64,000 nt of DNA, from positions 1,292,592 through 1,356,591 of the forward strand of contig MNCI01015910.1 in assembly GCA_015680685.1 (NCBI GenBank), read 5' to 3'. Positions 42,869 to 54,530 of this stretch are shown one piece after another. Numbering within the stretch: position 1 is the stretch's first letter; each line of letters opens with the position of its first letter. Below the pieces are notes generated by a model, which saw only the letters and a program-made list of their open reading frames with translations, made no database searches and had not been told where the DNA came from. The position numbers and the translations under genes are program-made. Source of the stretch: Gnetum montanum (Eukaryota > Streptophyta > Gnetopsida > Gnetales > Gnetaceae).

Positions 42869-44245
42869 GAGTTGGAAGGTGTAGATCCAAAAATTGAGCA
42901 TGCATGTTCATCCATTGAGGTGCTTTTGTCACTAGCTCTTTTAGGTTCATGGAAAGGTTTTAGTTGTTGCATGTTGAGTAGCAGTTTCTTATTTCAATCT
43001 TCAGGTTTGTATATTAACATGGTCCTAGAAGAAAAGGTTTCATGCATAACTCCCACAATGTTTGAAACTTGGTTCTTTATGGCATGTATATGAGATTAAA
43101 ATATAGGATCCTATCTCCTCATTGAAATTTTACTTTCCCAATTCTAAGGCTATGTTATTGCTTATTGAATTCCTTATGCACTTCATTAGATGATAGGGCT
43201 ATCATTCATTTCTCATTTGTAAGTTGAGATTCCCTAGTCTTTCTTTTTGTGGTAAACTTAGGTCAAGGTCAAGGTCACAAGCTGTTGACAATGTACGGAG
43301 CTCTACTTGGATTAGAAGTATTGGTAATTTCCCATACATAAGCTCATAGGAAGTTTCCAAGTGGAGTGATAGGCCCAAAGGGCATCGTTAAGTTTTGTGC
43401 TCTAGTCCCTCCTATATTTACTAATGGTTCTTATTAGTATTTTTGTAATTTTCCTATTTGTAACCTCTACTTGACTGTTACCTTGGGGTTGTAGGGTGTT
43501 GTTAATTTATATTTAACCCCCAAGCATTGCATGAGCTTCTGAAAGGTTGTCCTTGTAAAATAAGTATCGTTATTAAAACTAAATGCACATGGCACCCCAA
43601 ACCTATTTACAACATATTGTTGTACAAATTGAGCAATCATAAAAGATGTACAATCGGTGATGGCTACAGCTTTTGCCCATTTTGTATAATAGTCAACAAT
43701 GACATGATGTATGTCTTTTAATTCAACATGGAAGTGATGGAATCCATAAAGTCAATGCCCTAAATATCGAAGGGCTCTAGTGGTTGGATCCACTATTGAG
43801 GCCCCTCCATATGAGTGGTCATTCCACCATCATGTTGGTAGCATTCACAGGAGCAGAAAAAATGGTGAGCATCCCTGAAATGTTTTGGTTAATAATATCC
43901 TACCAGGAGGATCTTAATGGACATGCATCTCCCAACATAGTGGCTCCCACAAGGACACTCAAGAGAATCTTAAAGCATGCATAGTTGATCAACATCAAGT
44001 ACACACCATCAAACTAGTCCATCAATGCACATCTTATAAAAGTGTTCATTGATTCCCATGAAGCATTTTTCCTTGTGAAGAAACTATTGTTTTCTCCTAT
44101 TATCCCACTCCTATGGCATCTCTTGAGTGAGAAGATAGGTGAGAATGTAATTGTACCAGTTGGACATTTGTTTAGTTATAACATTGGCAAAGAGGAATTC
44201 ACTAGGAAACTGATCTAAAAGTAGGCTCTCCTTCTCTTTATTGTC
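42869..44245 (-). pseudogene. Integrase pseudogene of E
   Basis: The zinc-binding part is recognisable near 43830-44010 (LVGATMLGDAC, then CSCECYQHDGGM). The core is degraded: the segment corresponding to DYCTKW reads DYYTKW-like near 43690, and the second Asp region is lost. The C-terminal part near 43050-43130 has the GDRILYFN-like block. It is broken by numerous stops. Confidence 0.75.
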
Positions 44246-44774
44246 TCATATTAACCGAGACAAGTGGTCGATAACCATGTTCTTGGTTTCCTTTTAATCT
44301 ACCATGGTGAGATAAAATTCCTAGAAAATATCCAACCATCATATGACATTAGGACTCACCATTGGTTTATTCATCAAGAACTAAATTGCACTATGGTCTA
44401 TATGCACAAACACCTTATACCCAAGCACATAGTACCTAAATTTCTCCAAGGCGAATGCCACTACTATTAGTTTTTTCTCCATTGTGGTGTAATTTAGCTA
44501 TGCACCCACAATGGTTCTACTTGCATAATGGATGTAGTAAGGATATTTCTAACCATCCAATTGCATGAGCATGACTTCTAAGGCATAATTGGATGAGTCT
44601 ATCATGATGTGGAAGGGTCTAGACGAGTCAAGTGCTCATGGAATTGAAGTATCCACAAGCTTTTTCTTGAGTAGTTGGAATGCACATTTGCATTCCTTAG
44701 TCTAGAAAAATGGAGCATCCTTCTTAATCAGCTCCACTAATGGTTTGGCGATCTTAGAGAAATTTTCAATAAAT
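44246..44774 (-). pseudogene. RNase H and C-terminal RT fragment of E
   Basis: The RT connection part (FIENFSKIAKPLVELIKKDA) is at about 44680-44770. RNase H follows with YPYYIHYASRTI, FALEKFRYYVLGYKVFVHID and LMNKPMVSPNVI. The domain is cleanly aligned to B and Z up to 44770, where it stops at the junction with G. The catalytic half of RT is absent. Confidence 0.8.
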
Positions 44775-45200
44775 CCATATAGAGTCCATGACTACCCACT
44801 CATACAAGTCATATAGTATTTTAAAGATTTTTTTCCATTCATCTTCTAGTCTAATACTTATTTGATGATAATCACTTTAAATCAATTTTATAAAAACTCT
44901 CAGCACCGGCAAGTACATCAAGAATGTCTTCCATCTTAGAAATAAAACAGTTATACTTGATATTAATCCTATTAGCAATCTTAGAATCTATGTAGGTACG
45001 TAATTCATTAGTATATTTCTTTGAAACTAACATAACTCAAATGACATAAGGAGAGATGGATTTCTTAATATAAAACCATTAGAGAGAAATTTAGTCACTC
45101 AATTCTTCCCTTTGATTTGGAGTCATGTGGTAGGCTCTTTCATTTGGAATTATTTCTCCCAATATGAAGTCTATTTGAGGTTGGATGAACCTCATTGGTG
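44775..45200 (-). pseudogene. RT fragment of G
   Basis: The sense strand holds GLPPMRFIQPQIDFILGE, then PNERAYHMTPNQREEL, then RMEDILDVLAGA-like and FYKID residues. These match the start of chromovirus RT (forms such as LPPMRDIQHHIDLIPG, and LDDMLDELAGAKVFSKIDL). The fragment ends at the LYEWVVM segment, before the YMDD box. Stops are present. Confidence 0.78.
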
Positions 45201-45559
45201 GAAGCCCTTCCAATTTTTCCTTGAAAACATCAACAAATTATAATGTCAAAGCTTGCACCACTGTAGAAAGTTCATTTTGTGTTCCTCTTTACTTATTGTA
45301 AGGATTGACATGATGATAAAGATAATGATGAAGAAATTTACTTATTGTGTTCCACTGGAGAAATCACATTTTCATCTATCAATCAAAATGTATATCCCAT
45401 TATCATTATGTAGACACCTATCTCCAATCCTAAAGATAATTTTCCTTCTATGATTCTCATTAGGATTCATGTTTTCAATAGAAGTGTAAGATTTAATTTT
45501 ATTGATATCTTCAATCATTGGTGCATGAGGATTAACTTCATTAGAGGACTCTTCCTTTT
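45201..45559 (-). other. Gag-RT interval of G, protease not recognisable
   Basis: The space is too short for a full protease and no Asp-Ser/Thr-Gly motif is seen. One frame has KIIFRIGDRCLHNDNGIYI, of unknown meaning. Confidence 0.5.
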
Positions 45560-46761
45560 CTAAGGTCTAAAGATCCTTTCCTTTGGAGATATTTGGTTTT
45601 TTGCAATCTCATTGCTTTTGTTTCTTTTCATCATAATTGAAGCATTGAAGTTTGGATGCATAGCCATTTTCTTAACCCCTTTCATTCTTGAAATAGTCTT
45701 TCTTGAAATCTTGGTCCTCCTTGAACTTTTCTTCGTTTTCCTTAATGTCGTTCTTATCATTTCCCTTCTTCTTAGCTCCCTTATCACCTTCAAATGCTTT
45801 GGAGTCCTTGACTTTATAAGATTTAGAACCTTTACTGTAGCCTTCTATTTTTTTTCTCAACCTTAAGAGCTAATTCAAAAGCCTCATCCAATGTTTAGGG
45901 CTCATAGAATGTTAGATCTTGTTGATATTCTTTCTTTAATCCTCCTTGAAAATTAGATGATTTTCCATAATCATCCCAATGAACTTTTGCAATTTGGAAA
46001 TCTTTGCAAAAATCCATATAAAATTCTTTAATACTCTTATCACCTTGCCATAGATACTTCAATTTTTTAATTGCTTCTTACCTATTCTAGGTCTTCTCAA
46101 ATTTTTTTTTGAGCATGAACTACATAAGGAACCAATGTTTGATAGAAGTTACATTACTTACAACGTAAGCATGCCTATCTTTCTCCCATAAAATTTGTGC
46201 CTTACCATCAAGCTTGGTCTCAACATATGACACTTTTTGATGATTTACCACATCTTCTATATTAAAGTACTTGTTAAAAGTCTTGAGCCAAGAATGAAAA
46301 GATTCAATGCCTTCCATCTCATTAAAGATGTTCACTTCTACATGAGGCATTCTAGAGGAATTTCTAAAAGCCTTTGTAAGAGTGATCTCTATTTCTTCCT
46401 TTGGATCCCTTTTAGGTTTAAAAGTAGATCCATTATTCCTACTTCTTGGAAATATAGACCTATGAAACCTTGACCCAACAATTGGAAAATGAGGATTCCC
46501 ATCATAGTCCTCATATTTTTTAATGCCTTCATTCCAAAAAGGAATGTCATCTTCAAGATCAAGCATGGATGGTTTCCTTGATGAAGAGGCCCTTGGTGAA
46601 GAAAATTCAAAGTTGACATCTTACTTGGTTGCCTTTGGTGTTGAAGTCTAATCTTTCTTTTCTTCAAGATTTTCCATTATATCCACAAGAGTCTGGAGTG
46701 CATTCCTTAAGTCTTCCATGTTCTTAGCTAAGCCCTAGACTAATTTCTTCTTGAATGCCAT
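45560..46761 (-). pseudogene. Gag pseudogene of G
   Basis: It starts at the ATG at 46759-46761 (MAFKKK). The open stretch 46120-46566 holds the capsid core: MEGIESFHSWLKTFNKYFNI and KVSYVETKLDGKAQILWEKD, typical of the retrotransposon gag domain (PF03732 type). Downstream are KEFYMDFCK-like residues and a Lys/Glu/Asp-rich low-complexity part (45672-45860). Near 45620 there is a decayed zinc knuckle of the CxxxxCFN..DEK form with a stop inside. It differs from the gag of the other elements, which lacks such a knuckle. Confidence 0.8.
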
Positions 46762-47467
46762 GATCAAGTAGATACAAATGACAAATTAAAAAAATACCCA
46801 TACGAAATTGCAAAAGGATTAAAAGTACCCATAACCAAAGGTGGAATACCCAAATAAATTCAACAACAATAATGAAAATCACTAATAGGACTCAAATAAT
46901 TTCCATAAATTCTAACTAAGTAAGGTTAATTGATATCTTAAATAATGATATTTCTCAATACATAATTCAATTGATCATGCCAATTAACCAAAAGAAGGCT
47001 AATTAAACCCTACTTGAGCATGGAAATTAACATCAATAAGATTGCAAACCAAAATAAATTTGAAGATGACTAAATTCTTATGAATTGTTGTAGTGGATTC
47101 CTTTCCTTGAGACAATTGTCTCCAAATACTTTGGTCCGACACCTATATGGTAAGGACCAATGCGTTACTACCAAAAGTGCAATTTCAATCTTCAAATTTT
47201 CAAGATAAATTAAGAGAAGAAAAATAGATTTTTATTCTTACACAATAATGATAGAATTACAAGACTAAAATAAAATTGCTCAAGGACAAACTAGGACTCA
47301 AGAAAGTCACACTCATAACTCCTCACACAACATACAATTCACAATGGCTCAAAGTCTTATAACATGGAAGCTTAATTGGATCTCAAACTCTCTTCTCTCA
47401 ACTCTTTCTCAAAACTCTCTCATAATTCATCCTTTCCCCACCTCTTATTTAAATGAAAGTTTTTGAT

Positions 47468-47480
47468 CCCTTTTTATAGT
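47468..47480 (-). promoter_or_regulatory. TATA box in G's LTR
   Basis: Sense GACTATAAAAAGG, about 70 bp after the end of the AGATGTCTT array. Confidence 0.6.
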
Positions 47481-47549
47481 CTCTTCATCCTATTTCAACA
47501 CTCAAAATAAGAATTTATAGCCATTGTGATAAGTACTAGAGACATCTTG

Positions 47550-47790
47550 GACATGTCTAAAACATCCTAGATTTGAGCTTAGATAAATAGACAAGATGTC
47601 TTGAAGAGCTAGGAGATGTCTTGCATGAGATGTCTTTGAGCTTGGTAAGATGTCTTGTGTAAGACATCTTGCATTAGCTAGAAACATCTCTCCTAAATTG
47701 TCAAAACTCTTAGGAGATGTTTGGATTTTTCATGAGATGTCTTGTTCTACCTAAAGACATCTTGGTTGGCCTAGAGATGTCTTGATAGAG
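47550..47790 (-). repeat. AGATGTCTT / AAGACATCT array in G's U3
   Basis: Roughly a dozen copies of the 9-mer AGATGTCTT or its complement, in both orientations, at irregular 15-35 bp spacing. Such arrays in U3 commonly act as enhancers, but that role is inferred. Confidence 0.75.
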
Positions 47791-48157
47791 AGAACTATCA
47801 GATACCAAACTTTTTCCTGAAGGTCCCATAAGTATAATGCACTTCCAATTATCTCCTCTTGCCTCTTAAACATGTTGAATAATACAAAAATACAAACACA
47901 CCTAAGCTACAAAGAACAATTACAAAAATACAATTTAAGGATGTGACATGGGTTAGGTGATGTCCTCATCACAAACCCTAGTATTTGATGCCCCCATGAT
48001 GTAAAGCATACCTCTGAAAGCTTGAGGATAAAAGAATAGGTTCAAATGGATAAGTATTATGGAAGTCATGACTCTTGGAATATTCTAGGCTGAAAAATTA
48101 TAAAAACTCCTCTTACATTTGAAGAAAATGGTGAAAAATGAGTTAAGTATTATGCGT

Positions 48158-48210
48158 ATTTATAGGATTTTGATATTGTGCCAATGTAGTGATTCATAGT
48201 CATTTTTCAA
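48158..48210 (-). promoter_or_regulatory. Candidate internal promoter of H
   Basis: Sense CCTATAAATACGC (48154-48166) is a clear TATA box, about 145 bp before the donor-like site, the same spacing as in B and E. Confidence 0.5.
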
Positions 48211-48467
48211 CTTCAAATCTTAAGGAATTTTAAACAAGTTTGAGGTCAAAACAAGAGCCAAATGAAAGCTAGAAGGTAGGAAACCAAGGTAACAACATCT
48301 TAAGAGGTTCTAATTAAGGATTTGGAGTAAATCAACCACATGGAACTAGAAAATAGGAAATGATTCTTTAGCAAAAGCAACACAAAATTGAATAATGTAG
48401 ACTATAAAGGTTATTGGAATCAAATAGAGGCCTAAGTAAGGATTTTATAATGAATAAAACCAAAAGT

Positions 48468-48521
48468 TATGTAAGTGGGACATGCCCAAAGTAGGCTTAT
48501 GCCTAAAGATTCCCTTGCATA
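48468..48521 (-). other. Conserved post-pol hairpin (copy H)
   Basis: The sense arms TATGCAAG and CTTACATA pair with one mismatch. The inner stem AGGC/GCCT and AGCCTACTTTGGG are kept. Confidence 0.65.
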
Positions 48522-49429
48522 ATCCCATCACAAGAAGTCCATAAACATCATGGATGATGAATAGTGGTTCAGGTTAAACATCAAACCCACATGAGGAAAT
48601 TTATTATGATTATGTAATCTAAAAAACAAGAATAATAGCTAATCATGGTATCAATTAGTTAGGTGAGAAAATGGAGTGCTAGAATGATAGAGATATTTGA
48701 AGAGAAAATTTTATATCATAGCTACAAGAGATCCTTGGTGAATTGTGTGATTAGGATGATCCTATATTGGTTCGTTGTTAGTCTAGAACAAGACCACACT
48801 AATTTTAGTGGCCTTGCATTGATGTATTCCTCCTATCCTACCATCATTAGTCTACAAAAATCATAAACAATCATCACTCCAAGAAAAGAAAAAAAGAAAG
48901 TAGTTAGGGACTATGTAGAAAAAAATCTGAACCTTAGAGGTGTGCCTTCAAGCATGGGCAACACATCTTTTTATCCCCATAATCAATTTTTTAATTCTTC
49001 TTCTTCTTTTTTGAAACTATACAGTACAAGGACATCCTTCCTTTTATGGTTGATGATAGAAGGGATGATACATTCCATAAGAAGCCATAGAACTCAAGAG
49101 GGAAGTTGATAAGATAATGCAACAAATCTTCTTAAGGCCACATCCTTTTCCATTCCCACTTCATCCTTTCCCAATTCATTGGGCAACAAGATCATATGTT
49201 AATTTTATTTTTCATGTGAAACAACCATCATGTTTTCATGATCTAGATATTCTTATAAGATAGAAGATAGATGGAATGGGTGGATTTCATAAGATCACTA
49301 CCTAGGATCCATGGAAAACTAATAACTCATTAGTAGAGATCATAATCTAAGGATAAAATCAACCTAAATAAAGAACTATAATCCTAATAGTTGTAGCCAA
49401 AAATTACCAAAGTTTATAGTAGTAATGGA

Positions 49430-49570
49430 ATAAAATTGTAAATTTCAATTAAAATAAAATAAAAGTAACAATTATATCCAAAGTAAAAAGTAAAAAAGGA
49501 AAATATATAGAATAAATGTTAAAAGAAAAAGGAAAATGAAAAAAAAAAAGAATAATGTTAGAAAAAAGAA
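49430..49570 (-). repeat. T-rich tract of H after integrase
   Basis: The plus strand is A-rich (AAAATAAAATAAAAGTAAC, AAAAGAAAAAGGAAAATG). It is in the same place as in the other copies. Confidence 0.7.
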
Positions 49571-49615
49571 GGAAATCCTTTCATCCTCTTCAAGGTATTA
49601 TGGTAGATGATTATC

Positions 49616-49627
49616 TTCCCCATGACT
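49616..49627 (-). promoter_or_regulatory. Internal polypurine-tract-like motif (H, integrase end)
   Basis: Sense AGTCATGGGGAA, continuing GATAATC. Confidence 0.6.
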
Positions 49628-51015
49628 AAGTTAGAAGAAGGATATTCAAAAAAATAAAGTGAGCTTATTCTTAGTTTGTGATGTTATTGTTGCATCTGAT
49701 TACTTGGAAGTTCACAAAGGATTTTAGTTGTTGGATGTTGACCAACATGTGCTTCTAGGAGTTTGTTGGATAGTAAATTATCATATCCCTAAAAGAAAAA
49801 GTTGAGTGTATAATGTATGATACTTTTCATAATGTTTGACGCTTGTTTCATTGCAACACATTCATGGGAGTCCAATTAAGAACCTTATCTCCTAGTTTAA
49901 TTTCAACTTTTTGTATTTGAGCATCATGGCATTTTTTGTTGCATGTCTTGTGCACTTCATTCATCATAAAGGCTACCTAGTGATTTTTGTCTAGCATGTT
50001 GAGTATCATGAGCCTTTATCTTTGTGTCAAGTTAATTTCTAAGTCAAGATCATATGCAATTGTGAGTGCATAAAGTTTAGTTTGAATTGAAAGTTTGGGT
50101 AACCTTCCATACAATAAATCCTAAGGAAAAGCAGCCTATAGGAAGTTTCTACATTGAGAGATATGCCCAAAGGACATTATTGAGTTTGGTACTCTAGCCT
50201 TTCCTATATCTACTAGTGATCCATGTCAAAATTCAAGTAATCTCCCTATTGATTACTTCAACTTGACTATTGGCTTGAGAATGTTAGGATGTTGTAAGTT
50301 TATCTTATACCTCCAAACATTGCATTAACTTACGAAATGTAGCACTTGTAAAATGAGTTTCATTATCAAAAAATAGTGCTCTAGGCATATCAAACCGATT
50401 TGCCACTTGTTGTTGAAAAAATCCAATTGCAATAAAAGAAGTATAATAAGGAATAGTTGTAGCTTCAACTCATTTAGCATAGTAGTCAATAGCAACAATG
50501 ATATAAGACTTCCAATAGGACATGGGAGTGATGGATCCCATGAAGTTCATTTTCCAAAGCTTAAAAGGGTCTAATAGTTGGATCCACTATTGGGGTCCTT
50601 CTATTCTACTTATCATTCCTCCATCTTGCTAGCATCTTTCACACAATCATGCAAAATGATGGACTTACCTAAAGATCATTAGCCAAAAATATCCTATCAT
50701 CAAGATCTTTATAGTTGTTCTCCTTCTTGCATAGTGGTTCTTACAAGAGCCCTCATGAGCATCTTAGAGGACTCTTAGTTGATCTATATTAGGAACATAC
50801 CATTGTACAAGGTCATCAGTGCCAATATTGTAGAGGTTTCCCTCTATTTCTATGTAGTATTTGACCTAGTGGTGAAACTACTACTTTCTCTTATGGTCTC
50901 ATTTGGCAAGAGTTTCCTATGTAAGTAGATATGAGAGGAATTCATCATATCAATTTATGACCTTCAATGTATGAACATCAATTGCATTAGCAAACAAAAG
51001 CTCATCTAGAAATTG
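49628..51015 (-). pseudogene. Integrase pseudogene of H
   Basis: Zinc-binding remnants are near 50640-50780; core segments near 50440-50480 correspond to DYYAKW, and PQANSQVEVI-like residues near 50270 mark the Glu region. The C-terminal part ends at the purine motif. It is more decayed than in B or F, with stops in every frame. Confidence 0.7.
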
Positions 51016-51449
51016 ATTAGAAAATGATTCTTTATCAACATTGGTATATGGTTTGCAACTACATTCTTAGTTTTCTTCCTATCCACCATTGTTATATCAA
51101 ACTTCTACAAGATCACCAACCATCCTGTAATACAAAGGGATCACTGCTAGCATGTTCATCAAGAAGAAATTTGTACTATGTTCAATGTGCATAAAGATTG
51201 AATATCTAAGCACTAGTACCTAAATTTCATTAAAGAATACACCATCACCATGAGTTCCTTCTCCATATTGGTGTAGTTGAGTTATGTATCCATAATGCTC
51301 CTACCTACATAATGGATATAGTATGGACATTTCTGATCATTTGGTTATATAAGCACCACTCCCATTGCACAGGTAGATACATCTATCATGATGTGAAAGA
51401 ATTTGAACCAATTAGGGATGCATATAATTTGTGTTTCTATGAGCTTCTT
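51016..51449 (-). pseudogene. RNase H pseudogene of H
   Basis: It aligns with B's 22175-22560, with YPYYIHYVG-like, MEKELMVMVY and VFMHIEHSTN segments on the sense strand. At 51449 the alignment stops at an insertion and resumes at 52690 with RT. Confidence 0.75.
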
Positions 51450-52689
51450 ACAACACCTGAAAAATTTAGTTGCTAGAAAACCAAAAATCCTAGGTGAAAC
51501 AATTTAACTTTGGATCCAAAGGGCCTTTGAGAAAATGATCCAAAGTAGCCTAGACAGTCTTGTTGATTGCCCAAGGACTTGAGGAGTGTTAACAAGTGTA
51601 AATAATTTAAATAAAAATGCAAATCCAATCTAAGAGAAACCAAAAAACTTAAACTTGCATAAGTAAATGAACTACTAATTTTAATTAAAATAATAAGAAT
51701 ATTATAAGAGTAGAGTTTCAAGGTATACAAGTTTGTTCCTAGATGCATAAGGAGTTGCCTGAATGATGCATGAAGTTTGGTGAAACTAGCAGTTTGTGTT
51801 CTGCAATCGATTGGACAATCTAGGTGCTTTCAAGCTCCAACTTCCAAAAACTCATTGATTTTTAGATGTGAATTTGCTACATTGGTTGTAAAAAATGGTG
51901 GGTAAATGCTTGACGTTTTTTTGTTGGGTAATGCAATAAGAGTCTTTAATACTTAGCCAATTGTCAATTTGTCAAAATGTCAGTTTAAAGTGTTGAAATT
52001 TGATTTACATAGTTTTCTAATGTTTGTTGTTGCAAATTTATTGCCATGATTCTTAAGAGATTGGTATGATTTGCAAGTGTATCATGTAATTATTTTCAGC
52101 ATAGTTATCCATTTATGGTAGGTTTTAACACCCCAAGACCATCAAAACCACACTGGATACTATAATTAGTAAACGGACTTTTGTTACTACGTTGGCTTCA
52201 CCTCAACTATGCTAGCCTTGGAGAGCTATGTTGGTATTGTTGAAATTTTCTAGGAAATATAGTAACTATGCTAGCCATGTAAATATTGTTGAGAATTTTT
52301 TATGACTACATTGGCCATGATCTATTTGCTTGAAATTATGGTGACTACGTTGGCCATTGCTAGAAAAATGGAAAACCTAACAACTCCAACACTAGGTGTG
52401 TGCAGCTCCAACGTAGTAAAGGCCATGATCACCATAAAACCCATGAAAATGCCAAATTTGGCAATCTCCAAGGCATTTTCAGCCTTTCCAAGCCAAAACA
52501 TATACATGACACTATTTTTCTCACTTGGAAAGTGAGGTCATAGCAACTTATGATGTATTTGTCAACTCCAAAAAGTTAAAGTATGCAAGATTGTACCTCA
52601 TGGGCTACAAACCTTACATTTCCAATAAAATATTGCCTCAATTTGTATGGTGAAGGTTACAAGTTACAACATGAATTTTCTTGGTGATG
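51450..52689. mobile_element. Unclassified insertion in H's pol
   Basis: About 1.24 kb that interrupts the RT-RNase H junction; E and B are continuous there. The ends look weakly like inverted repeats: ACAACACCTGAAAAATT on the left and, reversed, ACATCACCAAGAAAATT on the right. A CTTCT lies on both sides (51444-51448 and about 52692-52696), which may be a 5 bp target duplication. No ORF of interest is present. It may be a small DNA transposon or a non-autonomous element of unknown type. Confidence 0.5.
52185..52360. repeat. Degenerate ACTACGTTGGCCAT repeat within the insertion
   Basis: About five copies of TGACTACGTTGGCCAT-like words (ACTACGTTGGCTTC, ACTATGCTAGCCTT, ACTATGCTAGCCAT, ACTACATTGGCCAT, ACTACGTTGGCCAT), each followed by AT-rich spacer, 40-60 bp apart. 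Confidence 0.7.
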
Positions 52690-53545
52690 TTTTACTTCTA
52701 ATTCAAGTGCTAGAATTCTTGTTTGCATTCCTTTGTCCATTTAAAATTTGCATCCTTAAAAGATGGTTTGGCAATTTTGAAGAGGTTTTTGATGAAATGC
52801 ATATAATAACTAGTATGGCCAAGGAATGACCTCATATATTTGACTATTTAAGGTTGTTGGGTGATTCTTTGGATAACCCTCATCTTTTAATGGTTGATAT
52901 CAATTCCTTTCCCTCAAATTCTATGCCCCAACATAATATGTCCTCTTGAATTATCAAATGGCTTTTTTGCTAGTTGAGCTTCACGTTCATCTCCATATTT
53001 CATTTTAAAACATACTAAAGGTCGTCTAATGCTTATTCAAAATTAGCACCATAAGTGAAGAATTCATCCATGTTGACCTCCATACCACTGCCAGTCTGCT
53101 ACTAAAAGATACTTAGGACTAGACATGGAAAGGTTGCAAGAGTATTTCATAGGCCAAAAGAGATCTTCTTGTATGCAAAAGTTCCCAAGGATTTGTGAAA
53201 GTTGTTTTGATTTGGTCTTTTGAAGTGATTTGTATTTGATTGTACCCACTATACCCATCTAGAAATATGTAGTAATTATGCCCTATAATAGTATCCATTA
53301 CTTAGTCCACAAATGGTAGTGGAAAATAGTCTTTGAACATGATCATATTCAACAATCTAAAATCTATACAAATTCATCATTATTCTCTTTTCTTTGGTAC
53401 AATAATGAGTTGGCTTACCCACTCATTCTCTACCACTGAATAGATGAATCTAACCTTAACAAGTTTCTTACCTTCTTTATTAACAACATCTTTTAACTTT
53501 AGATTCAATCTTCTTTATGGCTACCTATTGGATTTGATAGTGGAT
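52690..53545 (-). pseudogene. Reverse transcriptase pseudogene of H
   Basis: Segments equivalent to FIKNLFKIAKPSF (52740-52800), the connection region, and YYIFLDGYSGYNQI (about 53230-53280) are seen on the sense strand, followed upstream by SEWVSQLIIVPKK-like residues near 53400-53440. It keeps the Athila/Tat RT signature and is broken by frameshifts. Confidence 0.78.
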
Positions 53546-54530
53546 TTTAAGTAAATTTGATGTTGGCATATGTATATATATATTCTTGTTATCTCATCAT
53601 ATGACCAAGAAATATCTATTGATCATTTGTTCACTATCTTTAGCAGCTTTTCCTTTTATTTCATAGTGAGTTGGACATTAATAATTATGGGCTTTCTATT
53701 ATCTAGGAATACATATTTTAAGGATGTTAGTAAGTATTTAGTTCTAAGGGCTATTATTTATATGTATCAAGGATCTCCAACTCTTCCAAATCCATATCTA
53801 TTTCTTTTCTATGTTATGCTTCAAAGAGTTGGCTCTAGATCTACCCCATCTCGTTCATCTTGTCTATATAGAAACTTGTGAGTATTTGAGTTAGCTCTAT
53901 GCACATTATGGAACTAGAGCTATCATCTATAATCATCCACTAGATGCTTCTTTTTTTGTGACTACTTCATATAGGTACCTTTAGATGCTAGCAATTTTAG
54001 CATCCTTCTTGCATGTTGTAATAGACATGCTCTTTATTGACCATATTTTCTACGCACAATGGCATCCTATATCATTGTACACAATGCATGAATCACTCTT
54101 CTTCTTAATTTTGCTAAATTTTTTTTTATTAAAAATTTTCAAAAAGAGATCTCTGATTTCCAACTTGGCATCAATTTTACTTAGTCAATCCTTTTCCATA
54201 ATGATTGGAAAGTCCCCCTTGTAGTTGTCCACATGGATTACTAGAAAGTTTACTAGATATGATCATCCAGTAATAGTGATTACAATGTCCTCTACCAATC
54301 CTAATAGAATAGTAACAGATTTTTCTATAAGCTCTAATCTAATATTACATTTCTTAAGTAGAGATAGGTTACATGTTTTTTACATTTCCTAGAAAATTAA
54401 ATTCATACTAGAACTTGAGTCTAATAAATCTTTGCATGGGTCATTTCTTACAATCTATAAATAAATTAGAGGTTTTGTAGGATCAATTATTTTCCTAGAA
54501 AGGTGTTCTACCTTTATCTAGTTTGTGACT
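53546..54530 (-). pseudogene. Protease and linker pseudogene of H
   Basis: The sense strand near 54410-54450 reads KDLLDSSSSMNLIF, where the catalytic Gly of DSG has become Ser. The flap LIEKSVTILLGLVEDIVIT and the FPIIMEKD segment (MGRAW in C) follow. The part below 53990 is the linker to RT. It is not functional. Confidence 0.78.

Larger units (their letters stand above)
36979..44774 (-). mobile_element. Element E: Athila/Tat-type retrotransposon, 3' half
   Basis: Read on the minus strand: part of RT and RNase H, integrase, post-pol region, internal promoter, full-length extra ORF, polypurine tract and 3' LTR. The 5' half is missing; at 44770-44777 RT stops and element G begins. The 3' LTR sits in the leader of A's extra ORF. 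Confidence 0.87.
44775..47977 (-). mobile_element. Element G: chromovirus-like Ty3/gypsy fragment
   Basis: This is a different lineage from all other copies here: 5' LTR and leader, gag, a short protease remnant, then the N-terminal half of RT. It is cut at 44775 within RT and abuts E there; on the right it abuts the leader of H's extra ORF. No 3' LTR is present. Confidence 0.75.
46762..47977 (-). repeat. 5' LTR plus leader of G
   Basis: The sense strand begins about TGTGATGAGGACATCACC (47960-47977). U3 has an array of AGATGTCTT/AAGACATCT words, then the TATA box at 47468-47480, then leader sequence to the gag start. The inner LTR end and primer site could not be fixed. Confidence 0.6.
47985..49430 (-). 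other. Post-pol non-coding region of H
   Basis: No coding signal. It holds a purine motif CATCATGGGGGC (47990-48001), a donor-like site CAGAG/GTATGC (48008-48017), the internal TATA box, the hairpin at 48468-48521 and decayed boxes near 48890-49030. Confidence 0.65.

Noticed and set aside
45612-45866. Plus-strand hydrophobic ORF that looks like a membrane protein
   Set aside because: It is the complement of the Lys/Glu-rich gag tail of G; Lys codons read as Phe/Leu on the other strand.
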